Position numbers and translations under genes: made by a program. DNA of 64,000 bases from NCBI RefSeq assembly GCF_003672135.1, contig NC_039509.1:5952001-6016000 (forward strand), written 5' to 3'. Source of the DNA: Ooceraea biroi. Taxonomy: Eukaryota; Arthropoda; Insecta; Hymenoptera; Formicidae. This document shows positions 25,901 through 38,000 of the stretch, piece after piece. Within the stretch, counting starts at the first letter, position 1. Every line of letters starts with the position of its first letter. Under the pieces are notes generated by a model, which was given only the letters and a program-made list of their open reading frames with translations, did no database searches and was not told where the DNA came from.

Positions 25901-28900
25901 ATACGACGGCGGAGAGAGAAGCGAACGGGCTGACCGAGAGAATCTACGCGGGTTTTTTCCTCTGCTTCTCGTACTTACAGTTTTATCCTGCAGTAAGGAT
26001 ATCCTGCAATCAAGGGTTACACTAGCACCCGCCTGCACCGTGATATTGGAGCTCTCGCCTTCGAAGTGCGGTCCCCATCGGTGATCGTGGTGATGTTGGT
26101 GCTTGTTCAGTGTGCTATGTGCGTCAAAGATGTAATTCAGCATCGGTGCATCCGTCGGCACAGACCGCTTCGCCGCCGTAGTCGATTTCGTAGAGATCGC
26201 GTCCGTCGCCAGAGATAGCTCTGTAAAGTACGAGGAAAACGTTCGATCAATCGCTTCATCAAGGATGATTATCCCTCGGGATTTAGGCGAGATGAGAAAG
26301 ATGTTACGTGTGATGTTTAATATTTCGTTCCAATTTTCTGACGCTTGCTCTCGTCTTATAAATACTTAAAAAAGCGAAGCGTTCTCCGTTATATTGATAT
26401 CTCTTCAACTTTGGTAATGATCATTTCGATCATGCTCTGGCGCGATTTATCGGATTATCGGATGTCGTAGACGTTAGACGTCTTCGCGGATAATTTTGTC
26501 GCAGGAGTGGAAAAGGAAGAATCGGGAAGAACGGAAAAGCCGAGAATGGGGGAGACCGAGTGAGATTTTCATGCGGGGCCTCGACGATGGGGAAAGTCAC
26601 GTCGCTAGTCCGCGCCTTGAGGATCACCAAGTTACTCGACGTTAACTCGCGACGACAAGTTTCTTCGGGTTTGTACCATGGTAGAAGTATCTCGCCAAGT
26701 AGACTGCTTAATAACTGCTCGTGAAATCGAACGCAAGGTCCAGTTGAGACGTAAGACTTTTGACGTCGAGAGCCAAATGATACGAAAGACCGATGAGCGG
26801 ATATTTCTTCTGTTACAAGAAATTGCGATGAAAGTACCTGTGCGGAGCTTACCTTATCAATTATCTCGTATCGAATTGTTCATGTTTTATATGTTCTCTT
26901 AACAGCTCCTTTTGTACAGCTACAGATTCATAAATCTTCATTGAAAAGAGTACGATCGATGTGCGATTGAAAATATTTAACGCTGAAAATTGCAAGGAAG
27001 CAAGTTGTAACTCGGAAATCGTTGCATTTTTCGCACTTGTCAGCCCGCAGCTCGAATTCCGAATTCGAGTGCACGTATTTCAAGAGCCATCCGAGTTTCG
27101 TGAAGCGTTGTAAATATGAGAAATCGGGCGGGCGCATATCGAAAAATTTGACATACCGGATACAGGCTTCCCTTTCTTAAGTTCCGTCACGTAGCACCCA
27201 ACTCACGAATTTCGCTTGAAGGAGTGCCGCGAGCGTAAAGCCCCGCTGCAGTCGATTGTTCTACGGCCGAAGACGAATTGGAGCACTTGCGCAGGTAATC
27301 CTGACTTTCATCGAATCAGTGATAGGTGCACGGGGAGGAGACTCTTCTTCCTCCCTCTCCCATCCAGACCTCCAGGAGATCCGACATGGAATTCACGGCA
27401 TCGCGACAAAGGGAGAAAGAAATGTAGGAGCGCGCAATCCCGCGATGAAATCACACGTCAAAAGGGATCAGTATGCCACGGAGCGCGAAATTTTCCTTTC
27501 CGCGCGCGATTCCTCGTCATCATCTCACTGTGGCTGTTCCTTTCTCTTCCCGTTTCCTTCTCTTTCTTCTCCTGTTCTTTCGTTCCGTTCCGTTTGGCGG
27601 TTGCGCTCATCGGTCGCCTCTTCCTTCCACTCGCGCCGAGGCGCCGAATCCGCGTCCTTCCGATCGCGCAAATTTTTCCTTCGCCAGAGGGAAGAAAAAC
27701 TGATCGGGAATTCCGGTTAGAATTGTTGGAAGCGTATCTTGGATACCTGCCGAGCAGAATCTATCTAGTCTGTCTCGCTCGTCTTGGCGTCTTGCTCTCT
27801 CTTTCTTCTTTCCTTTTTCTTTCTCTCTTCTATTTCTTATGGACATAAAAATCATCATTACGCGCTGTGTGTGTTGACATCCATCATACCGGTTGAATAT
27901 TCTACTTCAATAATACTACCTTGTTGAAGAATGACTATACAAATAGAATCAGCGCATCAATGTCTCTGCATTTATAAGAATATTTCATAATTTCAGGACA
28001 ATTTACGATTTTTTTGCTTTTTACAAACATGCAGCGGTTGGAACCAATTGCGATTAATCACGTAAACGGGAATCACGTGATTATAAAAGAAATTCGATAA
28101 AATTGTAATAAAATTGCAGGTCCTCTGAAACGTTACGGAGAAATGGGGAATTCGGTTGCTGAAAGCGTCGAACGGCGTTAACGAGGGTACATTCGCACGT
28201 TATTTGCAAACGTCGAAATCGCGTCGCGCGCGTTATTCCGCGGTCTGCAGTGGTACCTTCGCCGGCTGTGCAGGCCTGATCCGCTAGCAGTGGCCGATGT
28301 GACGTACGACAAACGCGTTGCAGGCTCGAACGCGCTGCAGATACTATAAATTGCGAGAATCGCGGGTACATACGGGATGGACTCACGGCGGATGTACGTA
28401 TTCCGTTGCATGTGCAAGTAGACTACGGCCGTTGCGAGCACTGCATACGTCATGCGGCCACGCACGCGAACGTGCACGTGCATTACGCGCCTTGTCAATA
28501 CATCGCACATACACGCATACACATCTCATATCGATTCGAAGTAACATTCGGATTTAGTCTGACAACGTAGCGACTAGACTGTCAGAGAGGGTGGAGAGAG
28601 AGAGGGAGGGAGAGAGAGGTATGCATGTGCATAGAAGGATCGGGGGATGAGATCGCGGAAGAGACGGATGGACCATTGCCGGAGGGGGGTTACCGTATCA
28701 TTAACGAGTACACGCGCGCACGTTCTCGGCATGTTCGACGTAAATGCATTTACATGGTGTATGCAAGGACGCGGAGCAACATTCCGCGATGCTCGCCGCG
28801 CGTTGCGGCCGCGCATCGATCTCCCCGGGAATTAATCGCGCACGCCGGCGTGCCCGATCGCTTTGTCACTTTCATGATTTGCGTACGCGCGCCCACGACG

Positions 28901-31900
28901 CGCGCCTGCCTGAGTAGATTAGAAATTCTGCACGCGTTTCGAACGTCCACGCTGCTACCATCGAGATTCTCGTGTGTGACGCGACGGCCGCTACAGTGGC
29001 GAGGAAAACGCGCCGGCTGCCGCAGCCGGTATTCCGTTCCGCAGCGATTCTCCGGTGTTTGCAGAATTTGCCGTCGAAGCCACCTCGTTGTCTCGTAACA
29101 CGAAAGACAGAGAGAGAGAGAGAGAGAGAGAGACAGGGAAAGGCTCGTGCAAATCGTCAATCAATTAATCGTTCTCTTCCTCGCAGCTGCTCCAAAAGGA
29201 AAACGAAGCCGCAGAGTGACGTGCCGATATCGAAGTTAGCGATAATTGAATCACAAATTTCAATCGTTGCGGATGATTACAGAACTGCGGAATGTAACGT
29301 GTAACACAGTTGATGTAATACAATTCATGGAGAACGACCGCATTGGGAATTACACAAGCGAGATTATGAAACATACGGTTTATAACTATAATCTTATTAT
29401 ACCGCTGTTGACGCGCAAAGTTCGAATATCATGTTATATCCGTGATTCAGAGGCCTGTGTTTATAATATGTAATAAATTTACTTGCTGTAATTTAGAGAG
29501 CACACCGGGCGCGCTAATATTTCGACGTGCCATTACTTCGCTCCGACATTTCCGATAATCCTAAATTCATTGCGAAATAATTGACGGCCGACGGACCGAC
29601 AGAACGTAATTTGTATTGGAACCCGGTTATCGACGCAGCGTTAATTGATGCGAAACATTCGTTATGAAAACAATAATTCGATATCGAAAGGTGCAACAGT
29701 TTTTTTCCACCTTTTTTTACTCAAATTAATGGAGTTTCTCGATAAATACATTCTGCGATAACGTGCCGCACGAAACGAGATTTCGAGAGCCTGTTATATC
29801 GGTATCTATCTATGGGCACCGTGTGAGCCAACAACGCCCGGCATCATCGCGTTTGACAAAGCCAAAGAGGAAATGAGGGCCGTTGAGCGCATTTCCTTTT
29901 ACGAGGGACAGTAACCACCCCTATCGAGAGATAGCGCGTCTTCGACGGAAGAGACCATATCCGCGAAGGCATTCCTCCCATCTCCGCACGCATCTCGTTG
30001 AACAAACTATTAACTATACTAACGTTTCGACCTCGCGAGTAAATCGCCTAGTTAGTCCGGCCAACAAAATGGGTTACGATGAATAATGCAGGTGAACGTG
30101 CGAAGAAATGGACGAAGATGGATGTTTCGGTTACGATGATTTACGATCGCATAACGATCGTACATCGGGACAGGTTTGATAATTTTCTTAATCAACCATG
30201 GCGCGTGCAATGCTGAACACGTGCGATAACACCGTGCAGAACATGTCATATCTGGATAACGCGTATCGCGTTGGCGTATCGCGAGATAATAAGAGGCAAC
30301 GTACCGCGCACGCCATTATCGTTTCTCGCTTTTACGTAGCGCAGCATCCCAGATTTATATTCGACCGTAATCTAAATTTCATGGTTATTCATCCCGCTTC
30401 TCTCCCGCAGATGGTTCGCGCGTTTCACAGCCTCATAGAGGCTTTGAGAACGAGCTTCAATCACCTGCGTAACCCGTGTGCGTGCAAATCTCTACGTATG
30501 TGATATATTAGGGGTGTGATTTAGTTTTGAGGGTTTTTTTGCTCAAAAACGCATGTATTTAAATATGATAATGAATGAATACCTTAATCAAAATATTTTC
30601 CTTCGTTTTCTATAACTTTTTCCCATCTTTCTGGCAAGAGATGGATTCCACCACGATAAAATCACTCTTCTTTTCAGTTGATCCATTCGTCGACGAATTT
30701 CGCACTGCTTCGAAATTATGAAAGTGTGTATCCTCTAAAGCGTGTTGCATCGACCGGAACAAATAATAATCGCATGGAGCAATGTTCGGAGAATACGCGG
30801 GGTGCGGTAAGACTTGCCATTCAAGCTCTAATAGTGTTTGTTTCACTGATAACGCAACGTGAGGTCGAGCGTTGTCACGAAGAAGAATCACTTTCCGTCG
30901 TTTACTCGCAATTGGTGGTCGTTTTTGGTCGAATGCTTGCTTCAACTTGTACAATTGGTGTCGATAACGATCAGCCGTGACAGTCTCATGCGGATTTAAC
31001 AGCTCGTAGTACACTATCCCACCAAATACAGAGCATTACTTTTCAACCGTGAATATTGCGTCTCGGAGTGGATGTTGATGGTTCGCCTGGATCCACCCAT
31101 GATTTTCTGCGTTTCGGATTATCAAAATAGATCCACTTTTCATCCCCAGTAACAATCCGAGACAAAAGACTCTTCTTTTTTTGCCTGGCGATCAACGGAA
31201 TGCAAATGTTCAACCGGTTCGCAATGGCACTTTCCGATAATTCATGTCGAACCCATTTCCCTTCTTTCTGAATTTTTCCCATTTCATGTAAATGTTTGGT
31301 AACTGTTGTACGATCAATATTTAATGCTCTGGCAAGTTCTGAAGTGGATTGTGTTGGATTTTCGTGCAATAATGCTTGCAAATCTGCATTTTCAAGCTTT
31401 CTTGGTTGTCCCGAGCGTTCTTTGTCCTTCACATCAGTATCACCACTTTTAAAGCGTCTAAACCAGTATTCACACGTCTTAATTGATGGGGCAGAATCAC
31501 CATAAGTTTCCACAAGAATTCTATAACCGTCAGCCGCAGTTTTCTTTTGATTAAAAAACAAAAGCAACGCATGTCGAAAATGCTGTTTCGGAAGTTGCAT
31601 TTTTACGATGATATAAACACGACTGTTATTGCATCTATTGCTATAATGCTACTAAATGTCATGGATAATGTCAAGACTGTAAGAAACAACAGTTATCGGA
31701 AACAGCTATTGGAACAAACTGACCTACAGCCATCTGTTGCAAAACCCTCAAAACTAAATCACACTCCTAATAAATTTTTGAAAAAATATCTAATAATAAA
31801 CTGCGCGCCAGCAAATTAGATGAGTCACGTAATCTTGTCAAAACTCACGTGCCGACAATACGTGATTGGACGTCTGTCGAACGTCACGAGCTATACGATT

Positions 31901-33143
31901 TATTATAAATATGTCAGACTAAAACATGCGTCGAAATGCATATGTAGTTCTTGCAAAGGGTACCAGTCGGACATCTGACACGTTCGATATGATTCTCAGC
32001 GTGTGCATCGCGAAAGACAACGATGATTTATCGTGACCGGTGATCGAGTCTTACGGTACCAGGAACGTCCATCGAGAAAAGCCGTTTGTGGTATGCGATG
32101 CGATGTCATTGGTATTTTCACCGAATGCTACTTGCACTATATTGTGACAAACGGAGTGCGAACATCGCATCATCTCTAATTCCGAGTAAGGTCGGAAGGA
32201 TCGTGGCAGATGACACGTACGTGCTGCACGTAGTGGTGAATACACCCACGGAAATGGGAATTTCAGAATAAAACATGAAGCTGTAAAAGTGTGTTACGAC
32301 TCACGAAGCTCATCTGTACGAACAAATCTCATTTACGGCCGCAACGATAGTTTCCTATTCCATGTCTATTAATGACGATATCTCGCGACGCGTTCCCTTT
32401 GACGAAATTATCGCGTTTGAATATAATAACGTATAAATGAAGAGGATAAAAGCACGTATGTATATTGCAAGATAACATAATTAATTTTCTTACTCCGATT
32501 GATTATAATGCACTTGACTTCGCGTGATGAATAAAATTTATCAGAGTCCAAGTTAAGAATTGCGCTAGATTTTATATCGCGTACAATATTACGCGAAATA
32601 ACGGTAGTAGTTATGCGGTGTTTTATTCGGTAATGTTACGCGAGAACAGCTGTCGTTGCCGTCTATCTTCCACGTTAAAGATCGACCAATTCGAAACTCT
32701 CGATACGATCTTTATGGTGGCCGACGTTGCGTTACCATAACTCATTCGGCGTCACTATGTCCCCGTCACGGGACAGGTGGATACGGGAAATTCGAAACGT
32801 TATTACTTTGGCGTACGGTATTGCAGTGCGCGCACGAGATTTACGTCATAAATACGATTCGCACGTGATCTATAAACTGACCTCACAGAACCGTATATTG
32901 ATTCTGTTTCCTTAGTTTCCATAAAAATTTTATTTTTTTTCTCTTTTTCTGGCGTTCGTTTATTTTGCTGTTTACTTATATTTGTCACGTTTCTTCAGTT
33001 CGGTTTTACGTAAACTCACATATTTGTACACGAAAAATGCAATGCTAGTTTTTGAGGCACTCACCTGTGTGCGTATCGGATGTCGAAAGTTGCGTCAGCC
33101 AGTAAATCATTAAGAGCCGAAGGAGCCACATGACACTGCACAT
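12003..33143 (-). CDS. dpr: Dpr-family two-Ig-domain cell-surface protein, five coding exons, 3' end missing
   Basis: Joined exons 33143-33065, 26220-25979, 24930-24711, 20348-20165 and 12145-12003 read through in one frame. Residues 1-20 or so form a signal peptide. Ig domain 1 has Cys98, Trp110 and Cys163. Ig domain 2 has Cys209, Trp225 and Cys271. Family hallmarks are the ECQISTHPP end of Ig1, YYEADSTIEL, the NYDTTRGGIS loop and the MDSGNYTCQL end of Ig2. Known Dpr proteins sit on neuronal surfaces and bind DIP partners through Ig1 in synaptic partner recognition; the same role is inferred here. N-glycosylation sequons occur at NIT, NSS, NST and NYT. The exact paralog is unresolved: Ig1 recalls Dpr12 and Dpr20. 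The C-terminal membrane tail or GPI signal was not located. Hymenopteran annotations often call such genes zwei Ig domain protein zig-8. Confidence 0.93.
17198..17249. repeat. TA-rich microsatellite
   Basis: Two TA tracts, split by ataattatataaa, abut the left end of the transposon composite at 17250. A TA-rich target suits insertion of a TA-specific element. Confidence 0.85.
17437..18048 (-). pseudogene. Transposase C-terminal fragment, DUF4817/Tc1-mariner-like
   Basis: An open frame of 203 codons on the minus strand lacks the N-terminal half. It opens with LWTDEATF, whose Asp is the likely first catalytic residue. Next come IQLDGCPSH (second catalytic Asp) and PPRSPDLTPLDFYLWG (third, in PLD), and it ends in GQHFEMRH. 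I count 41 residues between the second Asp and the PLD Asp, so the triad spacing reads as DD41D. The missing N-terminal part is present in the related copy at 44684. The DDE motifs and the TA flanks of the element place it near the Tc1/mariner superfamily. It cannot make a full transposase. Confidence 0.85.
18407..18533. repeat. Perfect 52-bp inverted repeat with 23-nt loop
   Basis: 18407-18458 and 18482-18533 are exact reverse complements, starting acttttgtctgaaac and ending ccttaaaatg on the left arm. The motif catcttatgtcc recurs at 18652-18663, outside the hairpin. It forms the core of part C of the composite element. Confidence 0.9.
20165..20348 (-). CDS. dpr: dpr coding exon 4: first half of Ig domain 2
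   Basis: 184 bases encoding residues 181-241, with split codons at both ends. The acceptor is tttcag at 20354-20349 and the donor GTAATT follows 20165, phase 2. The exon starts A-P-S-V-Q-I-V-D and includes EPLRDKYYEADSTIEL, first Ig2 cysteine Cys209, tryptophan Trp225 in VVQWLHG, and LNYDTTRGGI. These are diagnostic of the Dpr second Ig domain. It joins to exon 5 in frame. Confidence 0.94.
21375..21425. repeat. Imperfect hairpin, about 50 nt
   Basis: The inner arms cgatcgcgc (21388-21396) and gcgcgatcg (21404-21412) are perfect complements around a 7-nt loop. The outer bases attgggt and acccaat also pair, with an unpaired stretch of 6-7 nt between the two stems. Confidence 0.55.
22912..22957. 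repeat. (GA)n microsatellite
   Basis: An uninterrupted GA run of about 22 units, ending in gaaaagg. Confidence 0.95.
24705..24711 (-). other. Non-canonical GC splice donor of dpr exon 3
   Basis: On the minus strand the exon ends ...CACATTAATG and the intron opens GCAAGT. Only this junction leaves a single G that joins CA of exon 4 into an Ala codon and keeps the Ig frame (H-I-N-A-P-S-V). The nearby GTGATA alternative would shift the frame. GC-AG introns are a known minor class whose donors usually match the consensus well, as this one does. Confidence 0.85.
24711..24930 (-). CDS. dpr: dpr coding exon 3: second half of Ig domain 1
   Basis: 220 bases encoding residues 108-180 plus one base of codon 181. 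The acceptor tttgtag ends at 24931. The exon begins VSWVRRHESGEK (core Trp110), continues LLTVGQNTYTGDSRY and FQYPDNWRLRIK, and ends ECQISTHPPKFIHVNLHIN with Cys163. The W-x-R, LTVG, YTGD and ECQIST motifs are the Dpr Ig1 signature and include the face that binds DIP proteins in the known family. A sequon lies at NSS. The donor is GC. Confidence 0.95.
24931..25978 (-). other. dpr intron 2 (1.05 kb), GT-AG, phase 0
   Basis: The donor is GTAAGTAC (25978-25971) and the acceptor tttgtag. It splits Ig domain 1 between Thr107 and Val108. I see no other feature in it. Confidence 0.9.
25979..26220 (-). CDS. dpr: dpr coding exon 2: linker and first half of Ig domain 1
   Basis: 242 bases encoding residues 27-107. 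The acceptor is tttacag just above 26220. The first third is a Ser/Thr/Ala-rich linker, followed by a His-rich stretch (KHQHHHDHRWGPHF, residues 66-79) that leads into the Ig fold: NITVQAGASVTLDCRISLLQDKT, with the first Ig1 cysteine at residue 98 and a sequon at NIT. WGPHFE before the first strand and CRISLLQDKT resemble the Dpr20 and Dpr12 groups. The exon ends in phase 0 at a strong GTAAGT donor. Confidence 0.93.
28100..29100. other. CpG-dense block within dpr intron 1
   Basis: The CG dinucleotide is visibly dense here compared with the AT-rich flanks, with repeated gcgcg and cgcgc runs. It could be an internal promoter or enhancer, but no motif proves this. Low-complexity GA tracts sit at 28594-28618 and 29108-29132. 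Confidence 0.35.
29108..29132. repeat. (AG)n microsatellite
   Basis: About 12 AG units, preceded by cgaaagac. Confidence 0.9.
30508..31770 (-). mobile_element. Mariner element, 1263 bp, in dpr intron 1
   Basis: The ends are inverted repeats of about 30 bp: ttaggggtgtgatttag at the left and ttaggagtgtgatttag (reverse complement) at the right, one mismatch, continuing ttttgagggtttt. TA occurs on both sides (30506-30507 and 31771-31772), as expected for mariner target duplication. The internal frame on the minus strand encodes a mariner transposase with several breaks. The element is inverted-repeat complete but protein-defective. Confidence 0.93.
30584..31600 (-). pseudogene. Mariner transposase, broken (DD34D)
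   Basis: The start ATG at 31600 opens HFRHALLLFFNQKKTAADGY, the mariner helix-turn-helix region, with WFRRFKSGD and RSGQPRK following. The first catalytic Asp is in IVTGDEKWIYFD. A TGA follows NIHG at about 31043. A small deletion just after it, in the WWD region, shifts the frame. The frame resumes with YYELLNPHE, then LLRDNARPHV and YSPNIAPCDYYLF: 34 residues separate the second and third Asp, which is the mariner DD34D triad. A further frameshift and in-frame stops disrupt the last ~50 codons, where the normal ending still reads PERWEKVIENEGKYFD. Dead copy. Confidence 0.92.
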
Positions 33144-33227
33144 GACTGATTCGGCGGGTGGCCTTTCGCTGCCTTATCTGTTCCCGCTGCTGCGGCCTGT
33201 GAACCACGGCCTCGACATTGTCGTCAT
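33065..33227 (-). CDS. dpr: dpr exon 1: 5' leader and signal peptide
   Basis: The coding part is 33143-33065, 26 codons plus one base: MCSVMWLLRLLMIYWLTQL followed by STSDTHT. This is a short N region and a hydrophobic core, typical of a secretion signal that brings the Dpr protein to the cell surface. A second ATG (Met5) is equally usable. 33144-33227 would be 5' leader; it follows a possible acceptor (tatttcag ending at 33228), so a further upstream non-coding exon is likely. The donor GTGAGT leaves phase 1 and the G joins AG of exon 2 into Glu27. Confidence 0.85.
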
Positions 33228-34974
33228 CTGAAATACAGATGAGGAAATCATGAGTGAGTAGTCAAGCTTGTCTATGCCCAGCCGATATCGGGAACTACTA
33301 CTAATCCATTTGTGAATAATCCGATTGACTTGGTTCTCCACGAAACACATTTGCTTTTAGAGATTGTAAATTAGTAGTATTAATAATGGCACACAGAGAG
33401 AATTAGCAGTAACGCAATGAGCGTAAAGTAATTAAGTCGTCCAAATAGAACGTAGAATGTAGGTACGTATGTGGAGATAAGGAATCCCTGGTGTCATAAG
33501 CGAGAGTCTCACGTAGAATGTGAGATCGGAAAGTAACAACGAGAAAGGAGGAGGCGGCATGGCGCGGTGCGGCGCATCGTTGCCATAAGGTAATTAACTC
33601 GTTTTATACTGGCTCTCATAAGTCGGCCCGACTGCCGCGCTAATATGAAAGTATCGCCGTCTCCACGGGTATTAAATTCTAAACTTTCCCACGGGCAGTG
33701 TGCGAGAATTTTAATTAAACTATAATTAAACAGCATACAAGTAACTGAATAAGACAACTATTTCGGCGTGTGCTATTACACTTTTTAACAAATTCTCAAA
33801 TTGACAATTTCATCGATTTCTCGAGACATTCAAGAAATTACCGTCATAAGAAAATACTGTCATTAAAATTCATATATCGCTATTATTATCCCAATTTTAG
33901 CAACGCAAAATCAAAGACAATGAGCACTCGAGGGTTGGAGGGCACAATATACGTATCACGTATCATGTTATATAATCCTTCTAGGTTCGTACATCGATCC
34001 TTTCGTTAAAACTCGCATTGATGGAACTAATGGTTAACGATTTCAAGAGATAATCACTTTCGAAGTAGTATTACAAGCTCGTGCTCGCTTATCAGGATGC
34101 TCATAGCTATTAACACTAGATGATGCTTTAAATTACTCCTTCGGAGGTATTGAATCGTATTGAGCTTGAAGCCCTAAAAATCATATCGATAAATATTAAT
34201 AACGCTTTTAATGCTTCATTTTGCGCGAATAAGTTATCAAAAACTCAATGTACTTTTAATACACTCGATGTAGGTATTATTTTGCTCGCGCTACATTCGC
34301 GGTTTCGATGCTCATTGCAGTACATTTGTTCCGATTACATTCCTACATCTATTTCTCAGGAAACTCCGAAGACAGCGCCTCCGCATTACGGGTGAGTTTC
34401 CGATAGCTAAAATATTTCTACAATTAGGAGAATAAATGCTAATGGAAAAGCGGCGTTGCACCTTTCCGAATTACATTAGCATAAAAGAGTTAGCCGAAAG
34501 TCTTAGCTTTTACTCGGAAATGCTAAACTTTCTCCCTCGCGTATCCTCTTGGCGCATTTTTGCAATCGATATGCACTCGGTTTGATTTTAAACAAGTGCA
34601 TGAATATACAGGTAGCTTCTAATACTAATCACGAAATAGTCAGATTCTATCGCCGTGCTTTTGCAAAATTTGTAGGCAATTGTAATCCGCAATTTCCATT
34701 TCTCCTCTCGTGCCGTGTAGCAGTTAAAATCAATTTAATGTAAATAAACGAATATATCTATATAATAATACAAATGTTTAATAAATAAAATAAATAAAAT
34801 TTAATAATAAAATAATATAACAATATTTTTCGCGCTGATCCAGTGTATATTACGTATCGTCTATCTATGATCTATTTTCGTCGACAGCTATGGATTCTCG
34901 TTCTCTTTGTTTCTGCTTTCGGAAATTGTTCTATCTCTGATTTAGAAAATGTTTTCCAATTCTCTGTTTTGAAG

Positions 34975-34977
<3 letters not shown>

Positions 34978-35009
<32 letters not shown>
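34978..35009. repeat. (CT)n microsatellite
   Basis: An uninterrupted CT run of about 16 units. Confidence 0.93.
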
Positions 35010-35012
<3 letters not shown>

Positions 35013-38000
35013 GGTCGATTTCTAATTCCAATAAAAAATTCTAATAAGATTTCTTATTTGTTTCGCAGAATGTCATGTCAATATACATAAGCTTCAAACT
35101 TCAAGGCTTTCTTTACAGTCTTAAATTAAATAGTTTAAATTTTCTATATGCAAATCATTTGCTACAAATACTGCAAATTCTACAAATTAAAGTAAAGAAT
35201 CGGCGTTGCGTGATTACGATCAATTTCACTGAAATGCGGAAGAATTAAACCGGATGGCACAATGTCGTAATTTTTCCAGTTTTTCGAGAGGATGCCAGAT
35301 AACATATTATTGTAGACACTTTGGGAGGCGAAACAGACCTCTAAGAATCTCTGCACAACCAGAACGTAAGGGAGACGATATATCGTTCGACTTAAATCTC
35401 CCTCGCGCGCACGGCGATGCGCCGTCACGACACGCTATTAATTCCGAGCGATGTATTTCGGTATGTGTAACCGCGCCAACGAAGGGAAAAGACTGCGCCA
35501 TCATTGCGATTTATTTGTCTCCGACCGATCTGCTCTGCCGCCGAAGTATCCCATCGTTAGTTTGTTTCGTGAAAAAGATCCTGTTTCGTGCCAAAAATTC
35601 TCCGTCCGTACGTGTATACCACCACATTTATCTCGTTCTACAATCTGCCATTGCTCCTGAATTCCGATTCTGTCCATTTCCTCGTTCTGAATTTAAAGGT
35701 TTTTTCCCCAAACCGTAAAATATTCCGTACGGTACACGGTGGAATTTAACCGTTTACGCTTTGAAAAACTCACTGTTAATTGGTGCAACGCTATATAGAA
35801 CTCGCGATTCTATCTGTGATGATAGATTTTTTGATGCTGAGCCAACTTCCACTGAAAAAGACCTCAAAGAGAGCCATTATCTCTATTATTATCTCTTGAT
35901 GTTTGACATTACTCACTTCGATAATTAAACTTCAAAGTGAAACTCGGAACAAGTTTATCCAAATTCAATTAGTACTGATTCTGCCCAATAGTTCTGAGGC
36001 CAGTTACAAACAGATTGATGACTATCTCTACGTAAAAGGGATCTATCATTAAAATACAGTTATTAATTCCTAGCTATTGAATTTTGCGTACATTTAGTTC
36101 GAGAAAGCACGAATAAAATATCCTCACGGAAATATAATAGATCGAGCGAAATAAAATGTACGATCATATGACTTTGATGAATTGATGCCTCAGTAATACG
36201 ATCAATGTGCATTAATTATGAATAATCGATGCATGATATGCATGTCAAGTTTTGTATCGAATACATCATTTTGCGTTTATAATAATAAATCGATGTATAT
36301 TTATTTCATTATTTTTCAATTCACATCGAAGCGAATCCCGGATTGTTTGTTCGTGTCATTCATATATTTACGTTTACTTGTATACGCGTGCATATTGAAA
36401 GTCTATAAGCGAATATTTAACTTTAACGCGGTTTATTTATCGCGTGCATATGATGTATCTTTCGGAAAATTTGATTGATTGAATTATGTACATCATCGGT
36501 TGTATCGGAATATATAATCACTTGTGTTTTCAAACAATATGTGTTAATTAACTTTTTGCAGAAATTTTGATTTATTTTTACGGAATTTGTATGAGATAAA
36601 GTTTTGAGATGTCAGTCACACACACGGCGACCAACCAAGCTACTAAAAATCCTCGTTTATTGTGTCATTATTGCACGTCGTTACAGACGGCTTACGGAGA
36701 CTACGACAATGGCTGAATCAATATCGAAAATTTTGTGCACGTATACTACTTTAACACATGTCGGAACTTTATCGTGGAGTTGAGAATGACGTTTCAAATC
36801 GTCCGTGGAAATTCACGCGAAATTCAAACTTTGCCCAATATTTTCCCGCAGACTTGTTTTCCTTATCCTGCAAATTTTCTCAATTTCCCTTCCTGGCCTT
36901 TCTCGCGCGACATATATTTAAATACGTATCGACATCTCATTCTTCCCCTCGAATCATTCTTGTTGCATTTTCGCACGTACACCGCCTCGTCGTTCGCTAC
37001 AGTACATGATTTATGTGAATACTTTGCCGCTGTAGGTACGAACAGCTCGAAATTCCATGTAGTGATACTATCCGATAATTATGTCCCTATTTGAACGGAA
37101 CAGATTGCCAGGCAACGTGCAAACTTATAACGATTTCGGCAAACTATGCGTGTAGAATGCGGGGCCGCAGAATTATCGCGATTAAGTCGCTGCGTCTCGA
37201 GAAATTCAATGACTGATAACACGCCCATAATTGACTACAACAGCAGAAACGGATCGCTAATTACTTCCAATTATTTACGGCTCGTGCTTTTTAATATTTT
37301 TTTCATTAGTGAATTGTTCAAAGAGACAAAGTTTTCTTTACGTGAAATTATTCATGGACGATTATGCGCACTTCCATCCGGAGGAAACGCCCGAGCGTCT
37401 AAATATAGCGACGCATTTGTACACGTTAAGGCGAGTACCAGAGCGTGTAATCTCATTAATCTTTTACTGCCCAACCGACTTGCGCGACCACATCTTACGC
37501 GGAACTTGTCGCGGTGTCACGAAACACTCCATGTAGGGTCAAGAGACGCAGGCGAGTTCATAGGCAGGATGGAGAGGGATAGCGGCAGGTAAAGTTGGCC
37601 AAGTTTAACGTAGAAGATGGGATGCCACTCTGTCTATGACTTCGAGAACGATATGCTAAGAGAGAAGGAAGGAGAGAGAAAAGCGGAGAGTCGCAGTCGT
37701 TCTTGGCGGTTTTAATGAACTTTGCATAATGTTGCGCTACTTCGGTGACTCCCGTCAGGATGCGAAAAGCACCCAGCGGTACGGCATATTTTTATTTCCT
37801 ATGATAAGGTATTCTTTAACTGCACTCGCGTGCAAGAAATATGAACTGCTAGCATCCCTCTCGAACATAATGTAGCTCGATAATGCCGAATAGCACTGTG
37901 CGCATCGTCTTACATGACCATCTAACAACAAGTACAACGATCTTGCAAACACGATTGTGGGCGTATACTCTTCGTCGTGCATTGAATTATTCAGCGTCGC

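Larger units (their letters stand above)
26221..33064 (-). other. dpr intron 1 (6.8 kb), GT-AG, phase 1
   Basis: The donor GTGAGT is just below 33065 and the acceptor tttacag ends at 26221. It holds a pyrimidine-rich stretch (27.3-27.85 kb), a CpG-dense block (28.1-29.1 kb), an AG microsatellite, and a broken mariner element (30508-31770). A 210-codon frame at 27216-27848 is low-complexity Ser/Leu/Phe/Arg sequence from CT-rich DNA, and I do not call it a gene. Confidence 0.85.

Noticed and set aside
27216..27848. 210-codon plus-strand frame
   Set aside because: It is low-complexity Ser/Leu/Phe/Arg sequence from CT-rich intron DNA with overlapping open frames in the other phases; no domain.
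35254..35718. 154-codon plus-strand frame
   Set aside because: No recognisable domain, overlapping frames on both strands, no splice or promoter evidence.
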